From Bacteroidaceae bacterium (GTDB lineage Bacteria; Bacteroidota; Bacteroidia; Bacteroidales; Bacteroidaceae): DNA of 42,279 nucleotides. Of the stretch, positions 18,625-26,893 are shown piece by piece; position 1 is the stretch's first letter, and every line of letters begins with the position of its first letter. Position numbers and translations under genes: made by a program. The DNA is taken from positions 1 to 42,279 of the forward strand of contig JAILQO010000016.1 of assembly GCA_024698925.1 (NCBI GenBank). Direction: 5' to 3'. Below the pieces are notes generated by a model. It had not been told where the DNA came from, did not search any database, and saw only the letters and a program-made list of their open reading frames with translations.

Positions 18625-21600
18625 ATGATAGACATGAAAAAGCTGTGTGAATTATCCCGGAATGTAAAAGCAGGGAGCCGAAAGAGGTATTCCCATCGCA
18701 CCTATTATAATATATTATTTATTATTTGTTTATTAAAAGGCTCAGTCGGTTCGATGGCGGCCGACTTCACATTTCGCCTCAAGAACACACTCGCCTTTCA
18801 GCGCAGCGGTGAAACCGTAGAAGTCGTGGTACCCGAGGGTACGGATCTGACTCAAAGCTCACTTTTCGATGAGGCTGGAAGCGAGGTGCCTTTTGAAGCC
18901 GTCGATGCTCAGACCATCCGTTTTCAGGCTAACGTCTCTCCTGGTGCCACCGCCGGCTATGTCCTGCACGAAGGTACTCCTGTGGCACCCACTAAGTTGA
19001 CTTATGCAGCCGTCAAGAGTCCTTCTTCCCGTGCTGATATTGCATGGGAAAACGACCTCTGCGCCTATCGTATGTATAGCACCGTTCTTCTTAAGAATGA
19101 GCCAAACACGGCCCAAGGCGTTGATGTGTGGTTCAAGAAGAAAGCGATACCCGTTATCGATGATATGTACGGCCTCTCCAACTACCACAATGAGAGCCAG
19201 TACGGTGTTGATGCCTACTCCGTCAATGGTAAACGCCTTGGCTGTGGTGGAACGGCTGTCGTTGTGGGCGGACATCTGCAGATGCATAATCCCTATACAA
19301 CTTGTACAATAGACGAACAGGCGGCACTTCGTTCTGGCTTCACAGCTAAGCATGAGAATGTCAGCATAGATGGAGATACCTACACGAAGACGCTTACCGT
19401 GGAGACTACCGCTGGCGCCCTCTTGAACAAGGCCACGGTGCGCTTCGACGGCCCTGCTAAGACCTTTCGTCTCGCTGTAGCTGTCTATCAGCATACAGAC
19501 ATGAATCACCTCGTGGAAGGTAACGCATTCACCGATGTCAATGGGCTCGTGGGATGGGCCGAGGCCAAGAGTGAGGGAAGTATCACCAGCGCTGGTGCCC
19601 GCTTCTTCCAGGGAGCCTACATCCCTTCGGGGACGTCCTCGGAAACCGTCATGACCGAAGTCATCGACGACCATCTCTGCCTCACCCTAGATTATACCGT
19701 TGGTACAGAACTGACCTTCTATTTCGGCGGCGGATGGTCCATCTTCCCCGAAGGCTGCTATGATAGTGACGAAGCATGGTTTGAGGCGCTGACGCAGTTC
19801 AAGCAGGCTACTGAGCATCCTCTCGAACTCACCTCTATGCGGTTGTTGCCACAAAAGGACGATGTGCTCGGCATTCTTAATCTCGTCAATCAGACATGGC
19901 AGGCCAAGAATCCTACGCATGGCGATTACTTCTGGAATCGTGCCGTCTATCACATCGGCAATATGGCAGCCTACGACGTTACCTCAGATGAGCAATATTT
20001 AAACTATTCTACGGCGTGGGCCAACAAAAATAACTGGTGGGGCGCGACAGGCACCGACAAAAGTCGTTGGAAATATACTACTTATGGCGAAGGTGCCGAC
20101 TGGGTACTCTTTGGTGACAATCAGGTGTGCTTCCAGGTCTATGCCGATCTCTATCATCTTGATCCTTCGCCAGATTCGAAGAAAATTGAACGTGCATTAG
20201 AGGTCATGAGCTACGAGATCGGTACGGCCAATAGCGATTACCTATGGTGGGTCGATGGCCTGTTCATGGTGATGCCTATCATGACCAAACTCTACCATAT
20301 CACGGGTAATCATGACTATTTGGACAAGATGTATGATTATTGGCAGTATGCTAATTCAATCATGTACGATGAGGCAACTGGGCTCTACTTCCGCGATGCT
20401 AAATATGTCTATCCTGCCCACAAGACGACTGCCGGCAAAAAGGATTTCTGGGCGCGAGGCGATGGCTGGATCTTTGCCGCTTTTGCTAAGGTGCTGAGTG
20501 ATCTGCCACTGACAGATATACATCGCAATGAGTATATTTCCTACTATCGTCGGATGGCAGCAGCCCTGAAAGACTGTCAGCAGGAAGAGGGCTATTGGAC
20601 TCGCTCCCTCCTTGATGCGACTCAGGCCCCTGGTCGTGAGACTAGCGGTACAGCCCTCAATATGTTCGCTTATGCTTGGGGTATTCGCAATGGGATCCTC
20701 TCAGATCTCGAATATGGTAGCACGTTGGAGCGTGCCTGGAATTATCTCTCTACCATTGCCCTTCAGGAGGATGGTACGGTGGGTTACATTCAGCCCATCG
20801 GCGAGAGTGCCAGCCCAGGAACAACTGTCAACGCCAATAGCTATCATGATTTCGGAGTAGGTGCCTACCTCTTGGCAGCCTCTGAGATGAGCCGATTGGC
20901 TGTTGATGCAGGTTCTCTGCCAAAGCTGCGATTGAGTAGCGCCACCTTAACGGACGACTCTCACCTCGTCGTGCGTTTCAATCTTTTGCCCAATGCAGAG
21001 GATGCTGCTCTAGCCACCAATTATCTCCTGCGCTCAGCCATCAGCGGTGATCCCTATATGAGTACTGATACTCCCGTGGATGCCTCTGACATTGATGTGG
21101 CAGCGGATGGCACCGTCACCATTACTCTGGCCGAGCCTTTGGATTATGGTCTTTACACCCTCTCTGTCGTTGATATTAAAAGCGCCGATGGCGGTGAAAT
21201 GGCAGAGAATCAGCATCGTACCATCCTGCGTACAGTGCCTCTTACAGGCAAGCAAACAGGAGTGGTCGTCTATTCCAGTGGCTCACAAGATGGGAATCCT
21301 CACGCCAATGCCAATGATAACAACCTCTCCACCCGTTGGAGTCAAGAGGGTGATGGTCAGTGGATTCGTTACGACTTGAAGGCAGTGAAGGGTGTCTATG
21401 CGGTAGATGTCGCTTTCTACAATGGCAGCCAGCGTGTATTCTACTTCAAGGTGCAGACCTCCACTAATAACCGTACATGGACTGATGTTACTGGTGATCT
21501 CACCAGTAGCGGTCTCACCAACGAGATGGAGCGCTACCGTTTCAACCCTGTTGATGCCCGCTATGTTCGCCTCCTCTGTAGTGGCAACAGCACAAACAAG

Positions 21601-21783
21601 TGGAACAGTCCTACTGAAATCCGTGTTCGCTTCACGGATTCCGTTGGCATTGATGATGCTCCGCAGGTTCCTGCCTTGAACAGTACCTCTCGCATGTACG
21701 ACCTCGGTGGTCGTCCGCTTCACCATCTTCCAACTCGCGGACTTATTATTCGCGAAGGTCACAAGACGGTGTTGCATCGATAA
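18625..21783 (+). CDS. modular secreted GH105-type hydrolase (DUF4861 + GH88/105 + discoidin-like domain)
   Basis: The protein has 1052 residues. Its long basic N-terminus is followed by a hydrophobic core (YNILFIICLL) and a likely cleavage site near residue 46, so it is exported. An N-terminal beta-rich part (about 47-400) resembles DUF4861. An (alpha/alpha)6 barrel of the unsaturated glucuronyl/rhamnogalacturonyl hydrolase kind (GH88/GH105) spans about 410-780. Asp544 in WVDGLFM and Asp613 in RGDGW match the family's catalytic and substrate Asp positions, and His741 lies in YHDFG. A beta domain and an F5/8 type C (discoidin) domain follow (about 900-1015). The last 30 residues (MYDLGGRPLHH...) resemble C-terminal tails of secreted Prevotella proteins. 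The probable substrate is pectin or glycosaminoglycan fragments left by lyases. ATG 18634 is an alternative start. Confidence 0.8.
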   Translation: MIDMKKLCELSRNVKAGSRKRYSHRTYYNILFIICLLKGSVGSMAADFTFRLKNTLAFQRSGETVEVVVPEGTDLTQSSLFDEAGSEVPFEAVDAQTIRFQANVSPGATAGYVLHEGTPVAPTKLTYAAVKSPSSRADIAWENDLCAYRMYSTVLLKNEPNTAQGVDVWFKKKAIPVIDDMYGLSNYHNESQYGVDAYSVNGKRLGCGGTAVVVGGHLQMHNPYTTCTIDEQAALRSGFTAKHENVSIDGDTYTKTLTVETTAGALLNKATVRFDGPAKTFRLAVAVYQHTDMNHLVEGNAFTDVNGLVGWAEAKSEGSITSAGARFFQGAYIPSGTSSETVMTEVIDDHLCLTLDYTVGTELTFYFGGGWSIFPEGCYDSDEAWFEALTQFKQATEHPLELTSMRLLPQKDDVLGILNLVNQTWQAKNPTHGDYFWNRAVYHIGNMAAYDVTSDEQYLNYSTAWANKNNWWGATGTDKSRWKYTTYGEGADWVLFGDNQVCFQVYADLYHLDPSPDSKKIERALEVMSYEIGTANSDYLWWVDGLFMVMPIMTKLYHITGNHDYLDKMYDYWQYANSIMYDEATGLYFRDAKYVYPAHKTTAGKKDFWARGDGWIFAAFAKVLSDLPLTDIHRNEYISYYRRMAAALKDCQQEEGYWTRSLLDATQAPGRETSGTALNMFAYAWGIRNGILSDLEYGSTLERAWNYLSTIALQEDGTVGYIQPIGESASPGTTVNANSYHDFGVGAYLLAASEMSRLAVDAGSLPKLRLSSATLTDDSHLVVRFNLLPNAEDAALATNYLLRSAISGDPYMSTDTPVDASDIDVAADGTVTITLAEPLDYGLYTLSVVDIKSADGGEMAENQHRTILRTVPLTGKQTGVVVYSSGSQDGNPHANANDNNLSTRWSQEGDGQWIRYDLKAVKGVYAVDVAFYNGSQRVFYFKVQTSTNNRTWTDVTGDLTSSGLTNEMERYRFNPVDARYVRLLCSGNSTNKWNSPTEIRVRFTDSVGIDDAPQVPALNSTSRMYDLGGRPLHHLPTRGLIIREGHKTVLHR

Positions 21784-21811
21784 ACCCTATCGCCTATTTG
21801 GAGGGCTTGAA

Positions 21812-24352
21812 CTAGAAGCGGAAGCGGAGCTGGAAACCAAGTTCTGCGGGGCGTGAGTATTGAGCGAAGCCGCGTTGCATGGTTTCGAAATAGAAAGTTT
21901 GGTAGCGAGTCCCTAGAAGGTTGTGGGCATAGAAGGCCAGTTCCATGTCGAGGGCTGCGTCTGATGATGTGTTGACGCGCTTGTGGGGCAGAGGATGGCG
22001 ATAGGCGAAGCGGGCATTGAGGGTTCCAGCAAAATCCTGCCAGGCATTGTTGCTTTCCGTCCAATAAATACGTCCTGCACCGCGGTAATCGGCATGGAAG
22101 GTAAGATAGTCGCCAGTAGTGCCGCTGAGTGGCCATTCTTGGGTGGCACCGATGGAGAATGTATGGCGTGGAATAAAGGGCACGAAGGTGTTTTGATCGT
22201 CATTGCGGAAGCGGGCTTCCGTATAGCCATAGGAAGCGTGGAGTGCAAGTCGGTCTGTGAGGGCAGCACGCACAGCCGCCTCTGCACCGAGGCTGCGACT
22301 GCGGCCGCTGTTAACCGTGACGCGTCCCAAACCACCTGCGGACATTTTGGAAACTTGTTGATTGCGTGTATCCATCCAGAAGGCGGCAATATCGGCAGTG
22401 AGGCGGCCGCCAAGGATGTTGAGATGGGTGCCGACCTCGTAGTTCCAAGAACTCTCGGGCTCGTACCACGTGGCAGCCTCTACGTCTGTCGGTTGTTGTG
22501 TACCCATCTGGATAAGCATTGTGCGAACGGTTTGCTTTACGTCTGCGGGCATCGTGGTGACAGCATCTACCACAGGCACGGTGGCATTGGCTACGTTCTT
22601 CATGATGGCTGTTTGCATGCGTGCTTGCAGCAGATCACTGAACATCTGGAAGTTGTAACCGCCGGAGCGATATCCGCGTGAGGCGGAAGCATATACGGTG
22701 GAGCGTTGGTCTTGATCGGTGGCGAAGAAGGCATACTGCAAGGTTATACGTGGCAAGAGCTGCAAGTAGCTGTTCTGGAGCGTGCCTTCGAGACCGTCTG
22801 TAACGGTGTATTCGCGTGCAGGAACCAGTGTCATTCCGCTATTTACGGAACCGTCAGGGTAGGTGAGGCGTCCCCCCAAACCGTAGCGATGGGTGAAAGT
22901 ATAGCATGGATTGTAGTCGAGGCTGAATTGCTCATAGTCCATGCGCAGACCAGCTGTTAGCGAAAGGCCCCAAAGCCCGAAGAGGTTGTCGAAACTGCTC
23001 TGATGGAAGAGGGCCGTGTTTGTGGTAGGGGTCTTGTATGTGCCGGGGAAGGCGAGGTCGGATCCATAAATCTCGTTGTCAAAGACGAAATTCATGGTGT
23101 ATTGCGGATTACCTAATGCATCATAATTGGTGATTGTGGGCAGGTGGATATTACCTTGCCGGTTGATGAGGCCGTTGAGCCAACTGAGACCGTCCTCATG
23201 GAAGGCGACGGGTCCCTCTGTTTGTGCCCATTGGTGAAAAGCAGAGGCTCCGAAAAGCCAAGAGTAGGTCGTGCGCCACGGGTTGAGCAGCTCTGCGAGA
23301 CCGACGTTTTTCTTTAAAATCAGCTCCTCGGAAAGGGTGGCTGTGAGTTGTCGTTGCTGGAGCGTATAGAGATTTATGGAGGTGAAATCCTGGTCCATAT
23401 CCATCTGGTCGCGTAGGTGCTGAAATCCTGTCACGCTTGTGAGCGTGGCCCTTTGCCAGCGTCGCTCGGCTGTGAGTCCCACGTTGGTGAGGTGTCGGCG
23501 ATAGCCGCTGCGATTGTCGTAGGCGATGGTTCCTACCTCCGTGGTTGGATCTGGCGTAGAGGGTGTCCCAACAGCCCCACGATACTCATAAGGGTAGCCA
23601 CCTTGGCTCAACCATTCGTGGGAGGCGGTGAGGTCAAAATGGAGATTCGTTGTGGGCTTGAAAACAAAACGCATTCGGCCACCAAGATTGGTTTGATCAT
23701 CGATATACTCCCCATCGCGGGCAAGGTTGCGGAAATAGCCGCCATCGTGCAGCCCGAATAAGTTCGCACTGAAAGCAAAGCGGTCGTTGACGCGATGGTA
23801 GTGGGTGACGCTTACGTCATGAGCCCCCACGCCAGCTCCACGACCATCGGCAGTGTGTGAGCCGCCGAGGATGAGATCGGTACCTTGATAGTGCATCGGA
23901 TTCTTGGTGAAGACGCGGATGACACCACCCATGGAATTGCGACCGTAGAGCGTGCTCTGTGGACCACGAAGCACGTCAATGCGGTCAACGCCGGCATAGT
24001 TGAAATCATAACTGGCTGCCGATACTTGCGGCACACCATCCACATAGAGTGCCACTGAGGGCGTATTCGTGCGCGTGCCTATACCTCTTATATATATGGC
24101 AGTGGTGAGACGTGATCCGTAGGCCGGAATGAACAGGTTGGGGACATGGGCTGTGAGCGCTGTGACATCAGCGATGCCTCGCTCCTGCATCTGATCTTGC
24201 GAGAATGAAGTGGAGGCGAGGGGCTGTTGGCGCAGGCGGGCAGACTCCTTGGGGGTGGATACGATGACCACTTCCTCAATGTCCGTGGTACGAAGTGTAT
24301 CGGCCGCATCAGGACTTCCCCACACGAGGAGGGCGGCGAGTAGATAGTGCAT
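21812..24352 (-). CDS. TonB-dependent outer-membrane receptor
   Basis: This 846-residue receptor has a short signal peptide (MHYLLAALLVWGSPDA). A TonB-box-like segment (EEVVIVST) is followed by a plug domain (about 35-150, with RGIGTRTNTPSVALYVDGV and DVLRGPQSTLYGRNSMGG). A 22-strand-type barrel ends in an aromatic-rich strand LGFQLRFRF. It lacks the extra N-terminal CarboxypepD_reg domain of SusC proteins and has no SusD next to it. It is therefore more like a metal-chelate, heme or vitamin receptor than a glycan importer. It is divergent from a calycin-like lipoprotein gene, with a symmetric inverted repeat between the promoters, which suggests co-regulation. The ligand cannot be told from the sequence. 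Confidence 0.88.
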   Translation of the reverse strand: MHYLLAALLVWGSPDAADTLRTTDIEEVVIVSTPKESARLRQQPLASTSFSQDQMQERGIADVTALTAHVPNLFIPAYGSRLTTAIYIRGIGTRTNTPSVALYVDGVPQVSAASYDFNYAGVDRIDVLRGPQSTLYGRNSMGGVIRVFTKNPMHYQGTDLILGGSHTADGRGAGVGAHDVSVTHYHRVNDRFAFSANLFGLHDGGYFRNLARDGEYIDDQTNLGGRMRFVFKPTTNLHFDLTASHEWLSQGGYPYEYRGAVGTPSTPDPTTEVGTIAYDNRSGYRRHLTNVGLTAERRWQRATLTSVTGFQHLRDQMDMDQDFTSINLYTLQQRQLTATLSEELILKKNVGLAELLNPWRTTYSWLFGASAFHQWAQTEGPVAFHEDGLSWLNGLINRQGNIHLPTITNYDALGNPQYTMNFVFDNEIYGSDLAFPGTYKTPTTNTALFHQSSFDNLFGLWGLSLTAGLRMDYEQFSLDYNPCYTFTHRYGLGGRLTYPDGSVNSGMTLVPAREYTVTDGLEGTLQNSYLQLLPRITLQYAFFATDQDQRSTVYASASRGYRSGGYNFQMFSDLLQARMQTAIMKNVANATVPVVDAVTTMPADVKQTVRTMLIQMGTQQPTDVEAATWYEPESSWNYEVGTHLNILGGRLTADIAAFWMDTRNQQVSKMSAGGLGRVTVNSGRSRSLGAEAAVRAALTDRLALHASYGYTEARFRNDDQNTFVPFIPRHTFSIGATQEWPLSGTTGDYLTFHADYRGAGRIYWTESNNAWQDFAGTLNARFAYRHPLPHKRVNTSSDAALDMELAFYAHNLLGTRYQTFYFETMQRGFAQYSRPAELGFQLRFRF

Positions 24353-24384
24353 ACTATTTGTGGTCCTTGTTTCTTTTACGGCTG

Positions 24385-24392
24385 CAAAGATA
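24385..24392 (-). promoter_or_regulatory. -7 box of the TonB-receptor gene
   Basis: TATCTTTG on the minus strand (24392-24385), followed by CAGCCG. The receptor ATG is 33 bases downstream. No good -33 TTTG is present at 19-21 bases upstream, which would fit a promoter that needs an activator. Confidence 0.6.
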
Positions 24393-24422
24393 ATACAAAT
24401 TGGCGACTTCTTACCATTATTT

Positions 24423-24458
24423 TTAGGTATTTTGACCTACAAACGTGAAAATACCTAA
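24423..24458. promoter_or_regulatory. candidate shared operator: 11-bp inverted repeat between divergent promoters
   Basis: A perfect inverted repeat TTAGGTATTTT (24423-24433) and AAAATACCTAA (24448-24458) has a 14-base spacer. It is 30 bases from the receptor -7 box (24392) and 31 bases from the lipoprotein -7 box (24490). Such symmetric placement is expected for one regulator acting on both promoters. Confidence 0.55.
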
Positions 24459-24489
24459 TCCGGATGATGGTTTTCTCCGTATTTTTGCG

Positions 24490-24497
24490 TACCTTTG
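24490..24497 (+). promoter_or_regulatory. -7 box of the calycin-like lipoprotein gene
   Basis: TACCTTTG at 24490-24497, then CGGTCGCAAATC. A consensus -33 box is not seen at the right distance. The start codon used is at 24553, so the leader is about 50 bases. Confidence 0.6.
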
Positions 24498-24552
24498 CGG
24501 TCGCAAATCAGAGAACAAACACAAATTGGTAACCTCTCAAATTCAAAAACAA

Positions 24553-25143
24553 ATGAACAAGAAATTCTTTTCATTGGCACTCACACTCTTGTGCAGTGCT
24601 GGCTTTGTCGCAAGTTGTGGCGATGATGCTGACGAAGTTCAACCCAAAACAGAACAGACTGCAGACAATCAGCGAACGACCATTTACGGGCAGTATGCTG
24701 GATGGTCCAAGGCCACGGTTCATGGCGCACCCATCAAGACGCCGGGGGAGAGCTTGGAGATTAAAAAGGTAGATGACAATACGGTTGATATTGTCTATAC
24801 GAGCCCTACGTGGGGTACAGCTACTCTGGAAGGTGTCACGATGACAAAGAGCGAGCGTGGCTATACGTTCTCCAAAGCAGTTTCTGTGGAAGTGAATCAG
24901 GAGCAGACAGACTGGATCTTCGGCGAAGGTGTTGATTACATCACGATGACGCAACGTGGCCCGGCAGCGGGCTCTAATCCCACAACAAAAGATTATCCAT
25001 TCCTGCTCGAGAATGGTTTCGTCAGCTCCGATTTCCAGTCCTATGAGTTCAGCTTCGCGGCCTATCTAAAGCTGTTAGGCGCTGGAATCTACCGCATGAC
25101 ATTCAAGAGCGGTGAGGTGGAGGCAGACACCCCTGTGGTATAA
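24553..25143 (+). CDS. calycin-like beta-barrel lipoprotein
   Basis: This 196-residue protein has a lipoprotein signal peptide ending in VASC, so Cys22 is acylated. The following GDDADE is acidic, like the surface-export signals of Bacteroidota lipoproteins. The rest is all beta and resembles the calycin-like domain of Bacteroidota (for example TVDIVYTSPTWGTATLEG), the fold used by small ligand-binding barrels. The frame continues upstream to 24445, but that part covers the promoter, so ATG 24553 is used. It is divergent from a TonB-dependent receptor and separated from it by a likely shared operator. It may be a surface ligand-capture partner for that receptor. The domain call is by resemblance only. 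Confidence 0.65.
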   Translation: MNKKFFSLALTLLCSAGFVASCGDDADEVQPKTEQTADNQRTTIYGQYAGWSKATVHGAPIKTPGESLEIKKVDDNTVDIVYTSPTWGTATLEGVTMTKSERGYTFSKAVSVEVNQEQTDWIFGEGVDYITMTQRGPAAGSNPTTKDYPFLLENGFVSSDFQSYEFSFAAYLKLLGAGIYRMTFKSGEVEADTPVV

Positions 25144-25166
25144 CAGGGAACGGTAAGAAAGGGGGA

Positions 25167-26123
25167 TTAGATTTTTGCACGGTATTTCCCTTCGTCCTCA
25201 TCTTCCAGCATGGAGAGATAAGAACGGTAACGGCTCTCGGCAATCTCGTGATTGTCGAGGGCTTTTAGTACGGCGCAGCCGGGCTCGTGGGTGTGGGTGC
25301 AGTTGCCAAAGCGGCATTCGCTGCTAATCTGGAAGATTTCACGGAAGTAGTGGGAGACCTCTTCGCGCTCGAAGTCGAAGGTGCCGAAGCCGCGAATACC
25401 GGGGGTGTCGATGATGTATCCGCCACCTTCGAGGTCATACATCTCGGAGAAGGTGGTGGTATGTAGTCCCTGGTCGTGGGCTTCGCTGAGCGCAGCTGTT
25501 TTGGCACGGGCTTCGGGGATGAGGCGGTTGAGGAGGGTGCTCTTGCCGACGCCGCTGTTGCCGCTGAAGAGGGTGGTTTTGCCCATGAGGAAGGGCCTCA
25601 AGCCTGACTCCGGGCCTTCGATGCCTTCGCCTGTTTCGGCAGAGACGGGGAAACAGGGGTAGCCGAGGGTGCGGTAGAGGTTCATAACAGCGTTGAGGTA
25701 ACGCTGCTCGTCGGCCGTGTAGAGGTCTATCTTGTTAAATATAAGGGCTACAGGTACACGATAGGCCTCGGCGGAAGCGAGGAAGCGGTCTATGAAGGTG
25801 GTGCTGGTCTCGGGGTGTGCGATAGTGACCACGAGGCATGCGAGGTCCACGTTGGCGGCAATGATGTGGCTCTGTTTGGAGAGGTTGGAGGCACGCCGGA
25901 TAATGTAGTTGCGGCGGTCCAAAATCTCGGTGATGAAAGACCCTCCCCCAACCCCTCCCGTGGAGGGCGGGGTAAACTCTACGCGGTCGCCGACGGCTAC
26001 GGGGTTGGTGCTGCGGATGCCGCGCAGTCGGAAGTTGCCTTTCACCTTGCATGTAAAGAGCTGGCCGTCGTCCGTTCGGACGTCGTACCAGCTCCCTGTA
26101 TTGCGAATGACAAGACCTGTCAT
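25167..26123 (-). CDS. rsgA: small ribosomal subunit biogenesis GTPase RsgA
   Basis: This 318-residue circularly permuted GTPase checks maturation of the 30S subunit. An N-terminal OB fold (about 1-68) is followed by G4 NKID at 130-133, G1 GNSGVGKS at 188-195 and G3 DTPGIRGFG further on. The C-terminal zinc knuckle is Cys-(6)-His-x-His-(3)-Cys. Residues 51-62 ([12 protein letters not shown]) in the OB fold are encoded by a GC-rich palindromic repeat that looks inserted in frame. It starts one base after the frr stop, so the two are co-transcribed. Confidence 0.95.
   Translation of the reverse strand: MTGLVIRNTGSWYDVRTDDGQLFTCKVKGNFRLRGIRSTNPVAVGDRVEFTPPSTGGVGGGSFITEILDRRNYIIRRASNLSKQSHIIAANVDLACLVVTIAHPETSTTFIDRFLASAEAYRVPVALIFNKIDLYTADEQRYLNAVMNLYRTLGYPCFPVSAETGEGIEGPESGLRPFLMGKTTLFSGNSGVGKSTLLNRLIPEARAKTAALSEAHDQGLHTTTFSEMYDLEGGGYIIDTPGIRGFGTFDFEREEVSHYFREIFQISSECRFGNCTHTHEPGCAVLKALDNHEIAESRYRSYLSMLEDEDEGKYRAKI
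25941..25972. repeat. GC-rich palindromic element inside rsgA
   Basis: The plus strand carries CCCTCCCCCAACCCCTCCCG followed by TGGAGGGCGGGG. Within it CCCTCC (25953-25958) and GGAGGG (25962-25967) form a 6-bp stem with a 3-base loop. Its composition is quite unlike the coding sequence around it. It resembles the short CCCTCC...GGAGGG repeats scattered in some Bacteroidota genomes (from memory). The copy keeps the rsgA frame open. Confidence 0.55.
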
Positions 26124-26124
26124 C

Positions 26125-26685
26125 CTATACGGTCATGATTTCCTTCTCTTTGGCAGCGAGGAGGGCATCAATCTCTTTGATGAACTTGTCGTGCATCTTC
26201 TGCAGCTCTTCCTCACCGTCCTTCTGGTGGTCCTCGCTGAGGCCCTCCTTGACGGCTTTCTTCAGCTGCTCAATGCCGTCACGCCGTGCGTTGCGGACAC
26301 TGACTTTGGCCTGCTCACCTTCTTTGCCGCTCTGCTTGACGAGCTGCTTACGGCGCTCCTCGGTCAGGGGCGGTATGCCGATGCGTATGATTTCGCCGTT
26401 ATTCTCGGGCATAATGCCTAGATCGCTGTTGATGATGGCTTTCTCGATGACCTTGAACATGTTCTTGTCCCAAGGTTTGATGGCGATGGTGCGTGCGTCG
26501 GGTGTGTTGACGGCTGCGCACTGGTTGATGGGCACCATGGCGCCGTAGTTGTCCACGCGGATGTTATCGAGTAGTCTCACATTGGCTTTGCCTGCGCGGA
26601 TGTGTGAGAGTGCATCTTCGAGATACATCACGGCCTCTTCCATGCGCTCCTCGGCGGCGGAGAGGATTTCTTTTTTGTCTGCCAT
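26125..26685 (-). CDS. frr: ribosome recycling factor
   Basis: This 186-residue protein, with EF-G, splits the post-termination ribosome. The long three-helix-bundle architecture is evident. Typical segments are [20 protein letters not shown] and [19 protein letters not shown], and [14 protein letters not shown] comes at the start of the third helix region. The length is standard. It is first in a two-gene unit with rsgA, and is separated from its frequent partner pyrH by about 19 kb. Confidence 0.97.
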   Translation of the reverse strand: MADKKEILSAAEERMEEAVMYLEDALSHIRAGKANVRLLDNIRVDNYGAMVPINQCAAVNTPDARTIAIKPWDKNMFKVIEKAIINSDLGIMPENNGEIIRIGIPPLTEERRKQLVKQSGKEGEQAKVSVRNARRDGIEQLKKAVKEGLSEDHQKDGEEELQKMHDKFIKEIDALLAAKEKEIMTV

Positions 26686-26754
26686 ATCTGTTATTGTTTA
26701 GTGTTAACTTGATTGACTGCTTGAAGAAGACGGCTATTATGCCGCTTGCGGTGA

Positions 26755-26784
26755 CAAAGATAGGGACTTTGGCTGAAATAACAA
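26755..26784 (-). promoter_or_regulatory. frr-rsgA promoter
   Basis: On the minus strand TTG (26784-26782), 19 bases, then TATCTTTG (26762-26755). The frr ATG is at 26685, giving a leader of about 63 bases. Confidence 0.75.
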
Positions 26785-26837
26785 GCCATTTCACTGAAAA
26801 AACGTACGAAAAACGTAAAAAAAAGCCGTCTTTCATC

Positions 26838-26866
26838 TTGATTCTTTAATCTTTTCCCTATCTTTG
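26838..26866 (+). promoter_or_regulatory. promoter of the VTC-DUF4956 operon
   Basis: TTG (26838-26840), 18 bases, then TATCTTTG (26859-26866). Transcription would start near 26872, which leaves almost no leader for ATG 26876 but about 20 bases for ATG 26894. This is why the later start is preferred. Confidence 0.7.
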
Positions 26867-26893
26867 CCCCGAAAAATGCACAATTTCCATGTG

